Source: a candidate division WOR-1 bacterium RIFOXYB2_FULL_42_35
GTDB lineage: Bacteria; Margulisbacteria; WOR-1; O2-12-FULL-45-9
DNA: 53,607 nucleotides
Assembly: GCA_001771545.1 (NCBI GenBank)
Contig: MEUC01000016.1
Span: forward strand, 1 to 53,607
Direction of reading: 5' to 3'
The notes beneath the pieces were generated by a model that saw nothing but the letters and a program-made list of their open reading frames with translations, was not told the DNA's origin and did not search any database. Position numbers and translations under genes: made by a program. Positions 19,389 through 28,695 of the stretch are shown in pieces (the first letter of the stretch is position 1; each line of letters starts with the position of its first letter).

Positions 19389-21095
19389 CTACTCAAAAAG
19401 CTCAACAATCTTAAACTTGGAAACATCAACTAAGCCCTTATCAGTCAAACGCAACTCTGGAATAACCGGTGAGGCTAAAAAGGCCAAAGCAGCAAAGGCC
19501 TCTTTGGCTTTGCCCCCCAAAGTCTCTACAGCTTGCTCTAATTTTTGTTGTTTGGTTAGAACCTCACTTAGGGAACTATCAGACATTAAACCTGCAACTG
19601 GTAAGGCTAAGTCTGCCATTACTAATCCACCTTGCACAGCCACCATTCCACCACTTAAATCCACTACCCGCCTGACCGCAGAAATGATATCTTCATCATC
19701 AACACCAACACAAATAATATTATGGGCATCGTGGGAAACAGAGCTAGCCAGAGCGCCATGCTTTAAACCAAAACCCTTAACTAAACCAAGGCCAATGTTG
19801 CCTGTTCCTTTATGCCTTTCAACGACAACTAACTTTAAGATATCATTATCTGGATCAGCAACGACCAAGCCCTTTTTTTGTTTGACGGCAGCAAGAATTG
19901 ACTTGGTCAAAGTTTGTTCCGGAACAAGCTCAATTGTCCTGGCATAATCAGACTTAGCCTTAAGCTCTAAAGCTTCAATTTCAAAAGGTTTAACGTGAAT
20001 TGTTTCTCTGACAATTTTATTCTTTTTTACCTTGGGTTCAAATTCCAAGCGACTCTTAGTCGAAACCTTTTGACCATTTTTAAAACCCATTTCAACATTA
20101 AAATCTTCCAAATTAGAAAGCACATTTATATTAGCGTAATAGCCAGGGGCTAACGCTCCGAAACCAGTTAAGCCATAATGACGAGCCGGATTAATGGTAA
20201 CCATTTGCAAGGCCGTGATGGCCGGAAGCTTTAGGGCCACAGCTTTCCTAAGGATTTGATTTAAATGCCCGGCAGCTAAGTCTTCGGGAGAAAGGTCATC
20301 AGTACAAAAGCAAAAAAAACGGGAATTAGCTGGGGTTATTAAGGGTAAAATAGCTTCTAAATTCTTGGAGGAAGACCCCTCTCTCACTAAAATTTGCATC
20401 CCGGCTTTCAACTTTTCCTGGGCTTCTTTCAGGGAAACGCTTTCGTGATCAGAGTAGATTCCAGCAGAAATATAGGCATTGAGATCTTTCCCTAATAAGC
20501 CTGGGGCATGACCTTCAATCCCACAATCGCCGGCTGACTCAATATTTTCCAGCACCGGCTTTTTGCCCGCGATTACTTCAGGAAAATTCATTATCTCTCC
20601 CAATCTCAAGACTCGCTCATTTTTAAGTAGAGTCAACACCTCTTGGACTTTCAGCTTAATCCCAGAAGTCTCCAGATCAGCTAATGGCATACAGCCTGGA
20701 ACAGCAAAGAAGATATCCAAGGGCAGGTCTTCACTCTGCTGCAATAAATACTTGATCCCTTTAAGACCTAAAACATTGGCAATTCCATGGGCATCAGCAA
20801 TAATGGCCGTGGTGCCATGGGGAACAACCACTCGAGCCAGCTCTGGTGGCAAGAGAAACGTACTTTCAATATGCAGGTGACTGTCAATAAACCCAGGGGT
20901 AAGATAACGGCCATTAAGATCAATTTCTTCTTCACCAGAATACTCACCAATACCAACAATGCGATCCTTATAGATGGCTAGATCAGCTGGATAAACCTCT
21001 CCAGAGAAAACATTGATCAACTGACCATTCTTAAGAACCAGGTCAGCTTTTTTCTCTCCTCTGGCAGCAGCAATACGTTCACGAAGGTGATTCAT
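19389..21095 (-). CDS. ade: adenine deaminase
   Basis: A 568-residue amidohydrolase: composite N-terminal barrel (LVLKNGQLINVFSGE), metal site FIDSHLHIES, later EGHAPG, SDHESVS and FCTDDLSPEDL, and the C-terminal Ade-specific domain (VSHDAHNIICVGVDDEDI). It converts adenine to hypoxanthine. It lies downstream of hisI after a spacer with 12-bp repeats. Confidence 0.95.
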   Translation of the reverse strand: MNHLRERIAAARGEKKADLVLKNGQLINVFSGEVYPADLAIYKDRIVGIGEYSGEEEIDLNGRYLTPGFIDSHLHIESTFLLPPELARVVVPHGTTAIIADAHGIANVLGLKGIKYLLQQSEDLPLDIFFAVPGCMPLADLETSGIKLKVQEVLTLLKNERVLRLGEIMNFPEVIAGKKPVLENIESAGDCGIEGHAPGLLGKDLNAYISAGIYSDHESVSLKEAQEKLKAGMQILVREGSSSKNLEAILPLITPANSRFFCFCTDDLSPEDLAAGHLNQILRKAVALKLPAITALQMVTINPARHYGLTGFGALAPGYYANINVLSNLEDFNVEMGFKNGQKVSTKSRLEFEPKVKKNKIVRETIHVKPFEIEALELKAKSDYARTIELVPEQTLTKSILAAVKQKKGLVVADPDNDILKLVVVERHKGTGNIGLGLVKGFGLKHGALASSVSHDAHNIICVGVDDEDIISAVRRVVDLSGGMVAVQGGLVMADLALPVAGLMSDSSLSEVLTKQQKLEQAVETLGGKAKEAFAALAFLASPVIPELRLTDKGLVDVSKFKIVELFE

Positions 21096-21135
21096 TACTT
21101 TCGGAGTTTAACAGAACAATACCAGAGGGTCAAGG

Positions 21136-21172
21136 ATAGTAAATCTAATAGTAAATCTAATAGTAAATCTAA
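21136..21172. repeat. three tandem 12-bp repeats, AGTAAATCTAAT
   Basis: Three near-perfect copies of a 12-mer lie between hisI and ade. Neither flanking gene needs this stretch. Function unknown. Confidence 0.75.
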
Positions 21173-21195
21173 CGAGTGATTTTTGTTGTTGTTTT

Positions 21196-21516
21196 TTACA
21201 AAAGTTTATTAAAAAAACAGCTCCGCTCACCAGTGTGGCAAGCGATGTCACCAACCTGCTCAATTTTAGCCAAAATGGCATCGGCATCGCAGTCATAATA
21301 TAACTCTTTGACTTTTTGAATGTGGCCCGAGGTTGCACCCTTGTGCCATAAAACTTTTCTAGAACGGCTCCAGTACCACATTTCTTTAGTTTCTACTGTT
21401 TTCTGCAGCGACTCCTTATTCATATAAGCAAGCATGAGAACAGTGCCGTCCTTAGCCTCCTGGGCAATAACCGGAATCAACCCTTGTTCGTTAAATTTGA
21501 TCTTGCTGATGTCCAT
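21196..21516 (-). CDS. hisI: phosphoribosyl-AMP cyclohydrolase
   Basis: 106 residues, the monofunctional HisI family: [42 protein letters not shown] and [11 protein letters not shown] with the Mg/Zn-binding Asp and Cys residues. It opens the purine ring of PR-AMP in histidine synthesis. GGGAGGACAAC precedes the ATG. No other his genes are nearby. Confidence 0.94.
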   Translation of the reverse strand: MDISKIKFNEQGLIPVIAQEAKDGTVLMLAYMNKESLQKTVETKEMWYWSRSRKVLWHKGATSGHIQKVKELYYDCDADAILAKIEQVGDIACHTGERSCFFNKLL

Positions 21517-21525
21517 GTTGTCCTC

Positions 21526-21656
21526 CCTTAAATTAAAAATTAATAATTAAACAATTAACAACAATGAGTCGCTCCGCGACAATATTATTACCCGTGCCGA
21601 ACGAAGTAAGGCACACCATGTTGTTAATTATTAATTGTGTCATTGTTAATTAAAAG
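21526..21656. repeat. AT-rich palindromic spacer between dnaE and hisI
   Basis: Inverted AATTAACAACAATG words surround two small hairpins (GTCGCTCCGCGAC; GTGCC...GGCAC). The ends read TGTTGTTAATTATTAATTG and GTCATTGTTAATT. The arrangement matches the ribE-ribBA spacer. Confidence 0.6.
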
Positions 21657-24600
21657 TTAACCTCCTGCTTTTGTTTCTCTTTCTTAATGGCTCGAAACTC
21701 AACGTTAACTGCCCCAGTTCCTAAAACCCCTTCAAGCTGCTCCACTAGTTCAGGAGAAATATCAACCTGAAAATCATTACCTAATTGTACCATTTTACCA
21801 TCTAAGCGAACAAAAACCGGATCCCTGCCCTTAGATGCCATTAAAAGTTCTTTCATCCGAGCAAGCAAGCCAGTATCATTAACATCAACTAATTCAATAT
21901 GTAAGGACCTAACTTTTTCCAGCTCTTCCATCGGCCCAATTGATTCGGCCACCACGTTGAAATCATCAGAACGCATATCACGATTAATTTTACCTTGGAC
22001 AATTATGATAACATCTTTCTTTAAATGATCTTTAACTTTATCAAAAGTGCTAGGAAAGATAACCAAACCGACGCTGCCGGTTAAGTCTTCAATCGTGGCG
22101 ATCATCATCATGCGCCCCTTTTTAGTCGTGATGTTACGACACTCGGTTAAAATCCCGCCAATCTTGACCACTTCCCCTTCTCTCTTTTCAGCAATCTCAA
22201 CAATTTTTACGTTAGCTTGAGCTTCTAAAGAATCACGCACATGCTCCAAAGGATGAGAAGAGATATAAATTCCCAGCATTTCCTTTTCCATGCGCAACAA
22301 CTGATCGGGAGGAAACTCATCTATGACAACATCATTGTCCACATTAGCAGTTTGACTCTGGGCTGTTGACTGAAAATCAAACAGGGTTGATTGTCCATTA
22401 GCTCGCTCTTTTTGTTCCGAAGCAGCCCTGGAAAGAACCTTACCAAGAACTGCCAATTGATAGGCTCTGCCATGGCCAAAAGAATCAAAACCGCCAGCTT
22501 TTATTAAGCTTTCGATAACTTTTTTATTACACGTCCTGGTATCAACCCTCTTACAAAGATCTGCTAAAGAAGCAAAAGGCCCCTCTTTAGTTTTTGACTC
22601 GATAATGGAATCAATTGCAGCTGCCCCAATATTTTTGACTGCAGAAAGACCAAAGCGAATACCCTCTTTCGTCACAGTAAAATTACGATAGCTCTCATTA
22701 ATGTCTGGCGGTAAAATCTTGATACCCAAACGACGAGCTTCACTAATATACGCTGTCACCTTATCTGCATTCCCCATCACCGAAGTTAAAATTGCTGCCA
22801 TAAACTCCAGAGTATAATTAGTTTTCAAATAAGCTGTTTGATAAGAGATAACCCCATAGGCAGTGGAATGGGATTTATTAAAACCATAACCGGCAAATTT
22901 GGCGCAAAGATTAAAAAGCTCGGTTGCCTTGTGATGAGAAACCCCTTTTTTGACCGCCCCCTCAACAAAAAATTCCTTTTGTTGCTGCATCTCTTTAGTT
23001 TTCTTTTTACCCATGGCTCGCCGCAGCAGATCAGCTTGCCCCATGCTAAAACCAGCAATTTTACTGGCAATTTCCATCACCTGTTCCTGATAAAGAATCG
23101 TGCCATGGGTCTCTCGTAAAATCGGTTCCAGCTCCGGCAACATATATTTAACCGGAATCTGGCGGTGTTTTCTTTTGACATAATCATCAACCATGCCGCT
23201 CTCCAATGGGCCGGGACGATAAAGGGCTAAGAGCGCAATAATTTCTTCAAAACAATTTGGCTGCAGATTTTTGATTAACCCCCTCATGCCACTACTTTCT
23301 AGCTGAAAAACTCCCATAGTTTCACCGCTGCAAAGCAAATTGTAAGTTGCTTGATCATCCAAGGGGATTTTATTTAGATCCAAATCAATTTCCCTGGTAC
23401 GTTTAATTATCTTTACGGCCTGGCCCATCATGGTTAAGTTACGCAACCCCAAAAAGTCCATTTTTAAAAGACCGATTTTTTCCAAATCACCCATAGGGAA
23501 TTGAGTAACAATCACAGTTTTATCCACTCTCTGCAAAGGAACATGATCGGTTAAAGGATTTTTGGAAATAACCACACCAGCCGCATGCACAGAAGCATGA
23601 CGAGCAAGGCCTTCCAGTTGCTTCGCCGTATCGAGCAATTTTTTAATTTGCTCATCGGTGTCATATAGTTCTTTCAGCTCTTTAACCATTTCCAAAGCCA
23701 AACTTAAGGTAATATCAGGAGCAAAAGGAACCAGTTTGGCAATTTTATCAACAAGTGGCAGCGGCACTCGCAGGACCCTGCCCACATCACGGATAACACC
23801 CCGAGCAGCCATGGTTCCAAAGGTAACAATCTGGGCAACATGGTCTTGGCCATATTTTTTAGCCACATACTCGATTACCTCGTTACGTCGCTCAATACAA
23901 AAATCAATATCAATATCAGGCATGGAGATTCGTTCAATATTTAAGAAACGTTCAAAAATCAAGCCATACTTAAGGGGATCAACGTTGGTAATCCCCAAAG
24001 CATAAGCCACAATACTACCAGCAGCGGAACCACGGCCTGGACCAACCTGAATATCATTCTTTTTAGCAAAATTGATAAAATCAGCCACGATCAGAAAGTA
24101 AGCTGCGTAGTCCATTTTTTCAATCGTGTAGAGCTCATATTTAACGCGATCAATTATCTCGGGAGGCAAGAGAATCTTTTCTGACTTTCCAACTTCCTGG
24201 CTTCCAGATTTTGAATCACTATCATTCAGATCTAAAACCCCATACTTTTCTTTCACCCCCTGCCAAACCAATTGCTCCAAAAATGTATCAGGGGTTTCTT
24301 TTTCTGGCACCGGGAAATCAGGCAGATGTAGTTTGCCCAGCTCTAAATCAACATTACACTTCTCCGCTACTTCTAAAGTGTTTTTAATGGCCTCTGGAGT
24401 TTTGCTAAACAGAGCTATCATTTCTTCTGGGGACTTCAAATAAAACTCTTCGGAACTAAGCTTTAAGCGCTTGGTGTCATCAACAAAAGCGGCAGTTTGT
24501 ATGCAGAGCAAAACATCCTGCGCATAAGCATCCGATTTACGGACATAATGAATATCATTGGTCGCCACTAGTTTGATCCCTAGTTCTTGGCTCAACTTCA

Positions 24601-25177
24601 CCAGCTGTGGGTTTAAGCCACGAAATTCAGGAATATCCAGCTCCTGCATTTCCAGATAAAAATTATCACCCAAGAGTTCCTTATACCAAGCAGCGACTTC
24701 TCTGGCCTCTTTAACTTTATCCTGCATCAGCAGACTAGGGATTTCACCTTTTACACAGCCAGAAAGAACAACCAAACCCCGACGATGTTTTTCTAGCAGC
24801 TCACGATCAATCCTCGGTTTAGAATAAAAACCTTCTAAGGAAGCCAGGGAAACCAGCTGGGTTAAATTCTTATAGCCATCGGCATTAGCAGCCAAAACAG
24901 TTAGATGATTAGGAGAGCGATCCTCCTTGGTCTCTTTATCAAACCTGGTTCTGGGAGCTAGATACATTTCACAACCCAGGATAGGCTTAATCTTTTCAGC
25001 CTTGGCAGTACTATAAAAATTAATTGTCGCATGCATATTGCCATGATCAGTCAAGGCAACGGCCTGCATGCCAAGATCCTTTGTCGTCTGAATTAAATCA
25101 GAGATACGAGCTGCGCCATCAAGCAAGCTAAACTCAGAATGGCAATGGAGATGTACAAATTTTCCCTGGTGAGGCAT
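21650..25177 (-). CDS. dnaE: DNA polymerase III alpha subunit
   Basis: 1175 residues from the ATG at 25177: PHP domain (FVHLHCHSEFSLLDGA; ALTDHGNM), palm with catalytic PDIDIDF, GRGSAAGSIVAYALGI, fingers, HhH region, and OB-fold nucleic-acid-binding domain (VKIGGILTECRNITTKKG). It is the replicative polymerase core. In-frame ATGs at 25213 and 25186 lie within or upstream of the -10 (TAGAAT, 25190-25185); the one at 25177 would be leaderless and starts at the conserved PHP domain. A short word-repeat patch (about 24179-24220, SKSGSQEVGKSE) sits in a loop. Confidence 0.96.
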   Translation of the reverse strand: MPHQGKFVHLHCHSEFSLLDGAARISDLIQTTKDLGMQAVALTDHGNMHATINFYSTAKAEKIKPILGCEMYLAPRTRFDKETKEDRSPNHLTVLAANADGYKNLTQLVSLASLEGFYSKPRIDRELLEKHRRGLVVLSGCVKGEIPSLLMQDKVKEAREVAAWYKELLGDNFYLEMQELDIPEFRGLNPQLVKLSQELGIKLVATNDIHYVRKSDAYAQDVLLCIQTAAFVDDTKRLKLSSEEFYLKSPEEMIALFSKTPEAIKNTLEVAEKCNVDLELGKLHLPDFPVPEKETPDTFLEQLVWQGVKEKYGVLDLNDSDSKSGSQEVGKSEKILLPPEIIDRVKYELYTIEKMDYAAYFLIVADFINFAKKNDIQVGPGRGSAAGSIVAYALGITNVDPLKYGLIFERFLNIERISMPDIDIDFCIERRNEVIEYVAKKYGQDHVAQIVTFGTMAARGVIRDVGRVLRVPLPLVDKIAKLVPFAPDITLSLALEMVKELKELYDTDEQIKKLLDTAKQLEGLARHASVHAAGVVISKNPLTDHVPLQRVDKTVIVTQFPMGDLEKIGLLKMDFLGLRNLTMMGQAVKIIKRTREIDLDLNKIPLDDQATYNLLCSGETMGVFQLESSGMRGLIKNLQPNCFEEIIALLALYRPGPLESGMVDDYVKRKHRQIPVKYMLPELEPILRETHGTILYQEQVMEIASKIAGFSMGQADLLRRAMGKKKTKEMQQQKEFFVEGAVKKGVSHHKATELFNLCAKFAGYGFNKSHSTAYGVISYQTAYLKTNYTLEFMAAILTSVMGNADKVTAYISEARRLGIKILPPDINESYRNFTVTKEGIRFGLSAVKNIGAAAIDSIIESKTKEGPFASLADLCKRVDTRTCNKKVIESLIKAGGFDSFGHGRAYQLAVLGKVLSRAASEQKERANGQSTLFDFQSTAQSQTANVDNDVVIDEFPPDQLLRMEKEMLGIYISSHPLEHVRDSLEAQANVKIVEIAEKREGEVVKIGGILTECRNITTKKGRMMMIATIEDLTGSVGLVIFPSTFDKVKDHLKKDVIIIVQGKINRDMRSDDFNVVAESIGPMEELEKVRSLHIELVDVNDTGLLARMKELLMASKGRDPVFVRLDGKMVQLGNDFQVDISPELVEQLEGVLGTGAVNVEFRAIKKEKQKQEVNF
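24179..24220. repeat. in-frame word repeat in dnaE
   Basis: Words of the type CTTCCTGGCTTCCAG encode SGSQEVGKSE inside the polymerase, between conserved segments. This is the weakest of the in-frame repeats. Confidence 0.4.
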
Positions 25178-25184
25178 AGAATTC

Positions 25185-25213
25185 ATTCTAACAAAAAAGG
25201 CCATAACCCGCAA
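25185..25213 (-). promoter_or_regulatory. promoter of dnaE, leaderless
   Basis: TTGCGG (25213-25208), 17 bp, TAGAAT (25190-25185), seven bases to the ATG at 25177. Confidence 0.55.
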
Positions 25214-25283
25214 GAATAACGATTCTTACGACTTATGGCCCACCTAACTACTGTACTACTGAGCTACAGTACTACTTTTTTTA

Positions 25284-25424
25284 TTACCCACCAATCCGAA
25301 ACATTTTGGTGCCGCATTCAGGGCATTCACCCTTAGCAGCCTTTCTACCATTTTTCATAGTAATTTTCTTTTCGTCCTTCATCTCCTGTTTCTTCTTACA
25401 TTTAACACAATATGCTGTTGCCAT
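25284..25424 (-). CDS. small zinc-ribbon protein, DUF5679-like
   Basis: 46 residues. Start MATAYCVKCKKKQEMKDEKK, then TMKNGRKAAKG and CPECGTKMFR. Two CxxC knuckles (residues 6-9 and about 34-37) suggest a zinc ribbon. The pattern resembles DUF5679, whose role is unknown. GGAGGTGGAGTT precedes the ATG. A hairpin region follows the stop, and dnaE starts about 100 bp downstream. Confidence 0.8.
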   Translation of the reverse strand: MATAYCVKCKKKQEMKDEKKITMKNGRKAAKGECPECGTKMFRIGG

Positions 25425-25631
25425 AACTCCACCTCCTCATTTTTTTTCTAAAAAATTAACCTTATGGTGATTTTAGTCAGCTGAGTGCTATTTGTCAAGC
25501 AGAAAAAGAGAAAAAGAAAAAGAGAAAAAGAGAACAACACAAGTTTTTAGCAAGTTTTTAGCTTTAAAACACGATATATATAGTGTAGGATATTGGAGAA
25601 TAGCTAAATAAGACTGGCAGAAGAGATTATT

Positions 25632-26393
25632 ATGGAAAGTCCAAATATTAATCCAATAAATATTAATCCCCAAGCTGAAGCTATAGCAGCTAATTCTGGC
25701 GCTATCTTTACAGCGGCTGACCGTAAGATCATTAAAGAAATTGCCGGAGAAACAAATCCCAGGAAGTCTTTTAAAGATATCCTGATGACAAAACCCCTTA
25801 CTCAAAAAATAGACAGTGAAAAACTGACTACAAAACCAGTTAAAGATATCATGGTTGCCAAAAATCAATATCAGGAATATCAGCAAACCAGGCCAGATAA
25901 TCAAATTAATGTCCCTCAAGCTAAAGCGGAAAAGGCTGCCCCAATGAAACCAGATGAATTTCATGAGCAAGCCCAGCAACAGCAACCAAGACAAGCAAAA
26001 GGACAAGGTCAACAACCTGCTGAAGTCCATCACGAAACAGCTGCCATGGCTAAAGAATTAAAACTCGAACCGACAGAACTATTAAACATTTTTTCCTTAG
26101 AACAGAAAGAGTTGTTTAGCTTGATCAGCAAAATTAGAGAGCTCCACTTAAAAAGGTTGCTCACAGAACAGCAAGCCGAATTTGAACAACTGACCGCAAA
26201 AATAAAAAAACAAACCCTCGCTTCCGCAAAGCCTGAATCAAAAGACTGGCTCAGCGGTCAACTTGATCAACTAACACTTGAGGCCGCTAATTATAAATCG
26301 GGAATTTTAAAATCGCTGCAGTCAATAGATTTCAATCAAGAACGAGAAGGAATCATTTCCTGGCTGACTAAGATTGTTGCCCAACATTCTTAA
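25632..26393 (+). CDS. hypothetical protein, Gln/Lys-rich
   Basis: 253 residues, no family recognised. The N-terminal ~60 residues are Asn/Ala-rich, residues ~80-140 are Gln-rich (QQQQPRQAKGQGQQ) and probably disordered, and the last ~110 are helical and charged, with a LLNIFSLEQKELF segment. No signal peptide or membrane segment. Upstream is an A/G-rich tract (about 25500-25535). The stop overlaps the stop of the opposing micro-membrane gene by a few bases. Confidence 0.6.
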   Translation: MESPNINPININPQAEAIAANSGAIFTAADRKIIKEIAGETNPRKSFKDILMTKPLTQKIDSEKLTTKPVKDIMVAKNQYQEYQQTRPDNQINVPQAKAEKAAPMKPDEFHEQAQQQQPRQAKGQGQQPAEVHHETAAMAKELKLEPTELLNIFSLEQKELFSLISKIRELHLKRLLTEQQAEFEQLTAKIKKQTLASAKPESKDWLSGQLDQLTLEAANYKSGILKSLQSIDFNQEREGIISWLTKIVAQHS

Positions 26394-26521
26394 CGAAACA
26401 TCTCCTCGATTTGATCCTGCAAACCCATTCGTTTAAGTTTGCGATTACGTTTAAAAAAATAAGCAATTACGGCAGCAAGGATTATTAAAACAAATAGTAG
26501 CAGAAAAACCGGTTCAACCAT
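26390..26521 (-). CDS. 43-residue single-pass membrane protein downstream of queE
   Basis: A 43-residue frame starting MVEPVFLLLFVLIILAAVIA: one N-terminal transmembrane helix (about 4-22) followed by a basic stretch (FFKRNRKLKR) and an acidic tail (DQIEEMFR). Its ATG overlaps the queE stop as TAATG, so it is translationally coupled. No family recognised. The topology resembles small membrane adaptors. Confidence 0.6.
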   Translation of the reverse strand: MVEPVFLLLFVLIILAAVIAYFFKRNRKLKRMGLQDQIEEMFR

Positions 26522-27282
26522 TATGAAATTCCCATGATCTTATGGGTCTGAGGAATAACTCGAACATTCTTTAGCTTTCTTTTGGCAATTGCTTGAAAAG
26601 CCAAGATCTGCTCAGCATTTGGTCGGTGTTTTATTGGACCAAAAGGTGTTACTGGCTGTAGAACCAAAGGAATTTTTTCATCAATTCCTGCAATCAAATT
26701 AACAGCGTCGTCTAACTCTTTTGGTTTCGAATCCTTATTAAAAACTATTTTCACAAACACCTCCACCAACGTCGCTATCTCTAAAGCTTTCTGGTGCTCT
26801 TTCCAATAGGGAGACAAGCCTGTAGCACTGGGCAGTTTCAGATCAAAAGCAACTATGTCTATATTTTCAACAACCTCGCTTAAATGATCCGGCAAAACCC
26901 CATTGGTTTCCAGATAAATTGGCAGCTTGAGTTCTTTTTTGAATTCGGGTAGAAATTCTTTCAAAAAATCGATCTGGAGTAGTGGCTCTCCCCCGGTCAG
27001 ACTAAGAGAATGAGTCATCCCTTTGGGTTTATCCAGAGATTTAATTATTTCGATCAATTGCGAAACTGAAACAGGATTAGCATACGGTTGAAAACTCTTC
27101 TTACCAGGAACCAACTCAACTTTAAACTCTTTGGGGATAGTTAAGGCTTGTGGACTATCACAATATTGGCAGGAAAGATTACAGCCGGCAAAACGAACAA
27201 AAGTTTGTCTCTCCCCAACATAAAGGCCTTCGCCTTGGATGGAATTGAAAACTTCACAGAGTTGGGCTTGATTCGTGCTCAT
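26521..27282 (-). CDS. queE: 7-carboxy-7-deazaguanine synthase, radical SAM
   Basis: 253 residues: IQGEGLYVGERQTFVRFAGC followed by the CxxxCxxC cluster motif CNLSCQYC, then SLTGGEPLLQ and ETNGVLP. It contracts carboxytetrahydropterin to CDG in queuosine/7-deazaguanine synthesis. It follows scpB with a 4-bp overlap. No other que genes are here. Confidence 0.92.
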   Translation of the reverse strand: MSTNQAQLCEVFNSIQGEGLYVGERQTFVRFAGCNLSCQYCDSPQALTIPKEFKVELVPGKKSFQPYANPVSVSQLIEIIKSLDKPKGMTHSLSLTGGEPLLQIDFLKEFLPEFKKELKLPIYLETNGVLPDHLSEVVENIDIVAFDLKLPSATGLSPYWKEHQKALEIATLVEVFVKIVFNKDSKPKELDDAVNLIAGIDEKIPLVLQPVTPFGPIKHRPNAEQILAFQAIAKRKLKNVRVIPQTHKIMGIS

Positions 27283-27971
27283 TCGCTCAGGGCTGACTTA
27301 AACAACGCATCCTGCTCTGTGCCCGAGTTTGGTTGTGGTGGCAAACAGTCTAAATCTTTAAGCCCGAAATGGCGCAAGAATTCTTCTGTTGTTCCATAAA
27401 GAAATGGCCGACCCACAGCTTCACTGCGACCCAAATCCTGAATTAACTTCTTCTCTAGCAAAGTATCAATTGGTCCGTCCGAGTTAACACCGCGAATCCT
27501 TTCCACTTCTGCTCTGGTAATAGGTTGTTTATAAGCAATAATTGAGAGGGTTTCCAAGGCCTGACGACTCAAGGTGGTTTTTACCCTGGCATGTAAGAGG
27601 TTGTAAACAAAATCCGCATTGTCAGCATTGGTCCCCATTAAATAGCCACCAGCCACTTTGATAATATTAATACCCTGGCCATCATATTCGGACACTAGCT
27701 CTTCCAAGGCTTCGGTAATTATATTTTTGGGCTGACTAACAATTTCTTCCAGATCTTTAGGGGCCAAAGGTTTTCTGGCCACAAACAACAAAGACTCTAA
27801 AACACTCTTAATATTAAGCGATGACTGTTGTGGTTCCTGAACCTGTGGCTGCTCCTGAGTCTGTTGAATCTGCAAAATCTCCTGATCCGGCTGAATCTCC
27901 TGACTCTGTTGGGTCTCTTGAATCTCCTGCATCGGCTGATTCTCCTGATTTCGTTGGACTTCCTGTTCCAT
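27279..27971 (-). CDS. scpB: segregation and condensation protein B, Gln-rich N-terminus
   Basis: 230 residues. The C-terminal ~180 form the two winged helices of ScpB (SVLESLLFVARKPL; LSRQALETLSIIAYKQPITRAEVE; GRPFLYGTTEEFL). It joins ScpA and SMC in the condensin complex. The first ~50 residues are an unusual Gln/Glu repeat (QEIQETQQSQEIQ). AAGGGAG lies five bases before the ATG, so the extension is probably translated. The same DNA encodes the ScpA tail in another frame. Confidence 0.9.
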   Translation of the reverse strand: MEQEVQRNQENQPMQEIQETQQSQEIQPDQEILQIQQTQEQPQVQEPQQSSLNIKSVLESLLFVARKPLAPKDLEEIVSQPKNIITEALEELVSEYDGQGINIIKVAGGYLMGTNADNADFVYNLLHARVKTTLSRQALETLSIIAYKQPITRAEVERIRGVNSDGPIDTLLEKKLIQDLGRSEAVGRPFLYGTTEEFLRHFGLKDLDCLPPQPNSGTEQDALFKSALSE

Positions 27972-28695
27972 AATTGCTCCCTTCTAAAGAAAAAACCATA
28001 ATTTGACTAAAACGACCTTGTTGTACAAAACGAATTTCCCGCAACTTAATCAATTCTAAAACCGCTAAAAATGTCACCACCACTTCAAGGCGCGATCCCC
28101 GAGTGAAGATCTTTTCAAACGGGACTCCATCGACACAACCGCGCAAAATATACCTGACTTCAACCAGGCGTTTTTCCAGGGTAATTTCTTCATCGGTAAT
28201 AGTCACGATTCTTTCGCGTTTTTCCGCCTCCTGATAAACTCGCTTAAATGCAATCAGCAAATCCTTGAGGGACAAATCAACCAACTCAATCTCTTTTTCC
28301 TGCTTCTCCCCCTCATGTCTGGTATAAACCCTCTCAAACAATTCTTTGCGTTGCTTCAGGGTTTGGGCTAGACCTTTAAAAACCTCGTATTCCTGCAAAT
28401 GAGCTACCAGAGATTGCTCAATTTCCGTCATATCTTCTTCAATGAAAAATTCTTCTTTAGCAGGCAGTAAACTCTTTGATTTCATTTCCAAAAGATAGGC
28501 CGCCATAAAGAGAAAGTCTGAAGCTAAAACTAGCGGCGGAGTTTGTTCTCGCCAGTACTTGAAATAGGCCGCAGTAATCTGCGCTAGGGAAACATGAAAG
28601 ATATCAATCTCATTATTATCAACGGCCTTCAAAAGGACATCGAATGGCCCCTGATAAACATCAATATCTACTTTATACGCAAGATCGTGAGTCAT
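27814..28695 (-). CDS. scpA: segregation and condensation protein A, Gly/Ser/Asp tail
   Basis: 293 residues. Core ScpA/kleisin: YQGPFDVLLKAVDNNEIDI, ASDFLFMAAYLLEMKSKSLLP, and a C-terminal winged helix ending near residue 240. It bridges SMC heads. The last ~50 residues are a Gly/Ser/Asp/Thr repeat (SGDSAGSGDFADSTDSG) lying entirely over the scpB 5' end. The ATG at 28695 has AGGAGGG eight bases upstream; the in-frame GTG at 28704 is part of that site. The gene overlaps the end of trpS. Confidence 0.9.
   Translation of the reverse strand: MTHDLAYKVDIDVYQGPFDVLLKAVDNNEIDIFHVSLAQITAAYFKYWREQTPPLVLASDFLFMAAYLLEMKSKSLLPAKEEFFIEEDMTEIEQSLVAHLQEYEVFKGLAQTLKQRKELFERVYTRHEGEKQEKEIELVDLSLKDLLIAFKRVYQEAEKRERIVTITDEEITLEKRLVEVRYILRGCVDGVPFEKIFTRGSRLEVVVTFLAVLELIKLREIRFVQQGRFSQIMVFSLEGSNYGTGSPTKSGESADAGDSRDPTESGDSAGSGDFADSTDSGAATGSGTTTVIA
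27820..27965. repeat. degenerate ~15-18-bp repeats in the scpA/scpB overlap
   Basis: Units like GAATCTCCTG / CTGTTGG (plus strand) recur throughout. Their expansion created two low-complexity tails at once in different frames. Confidence 0.7.
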
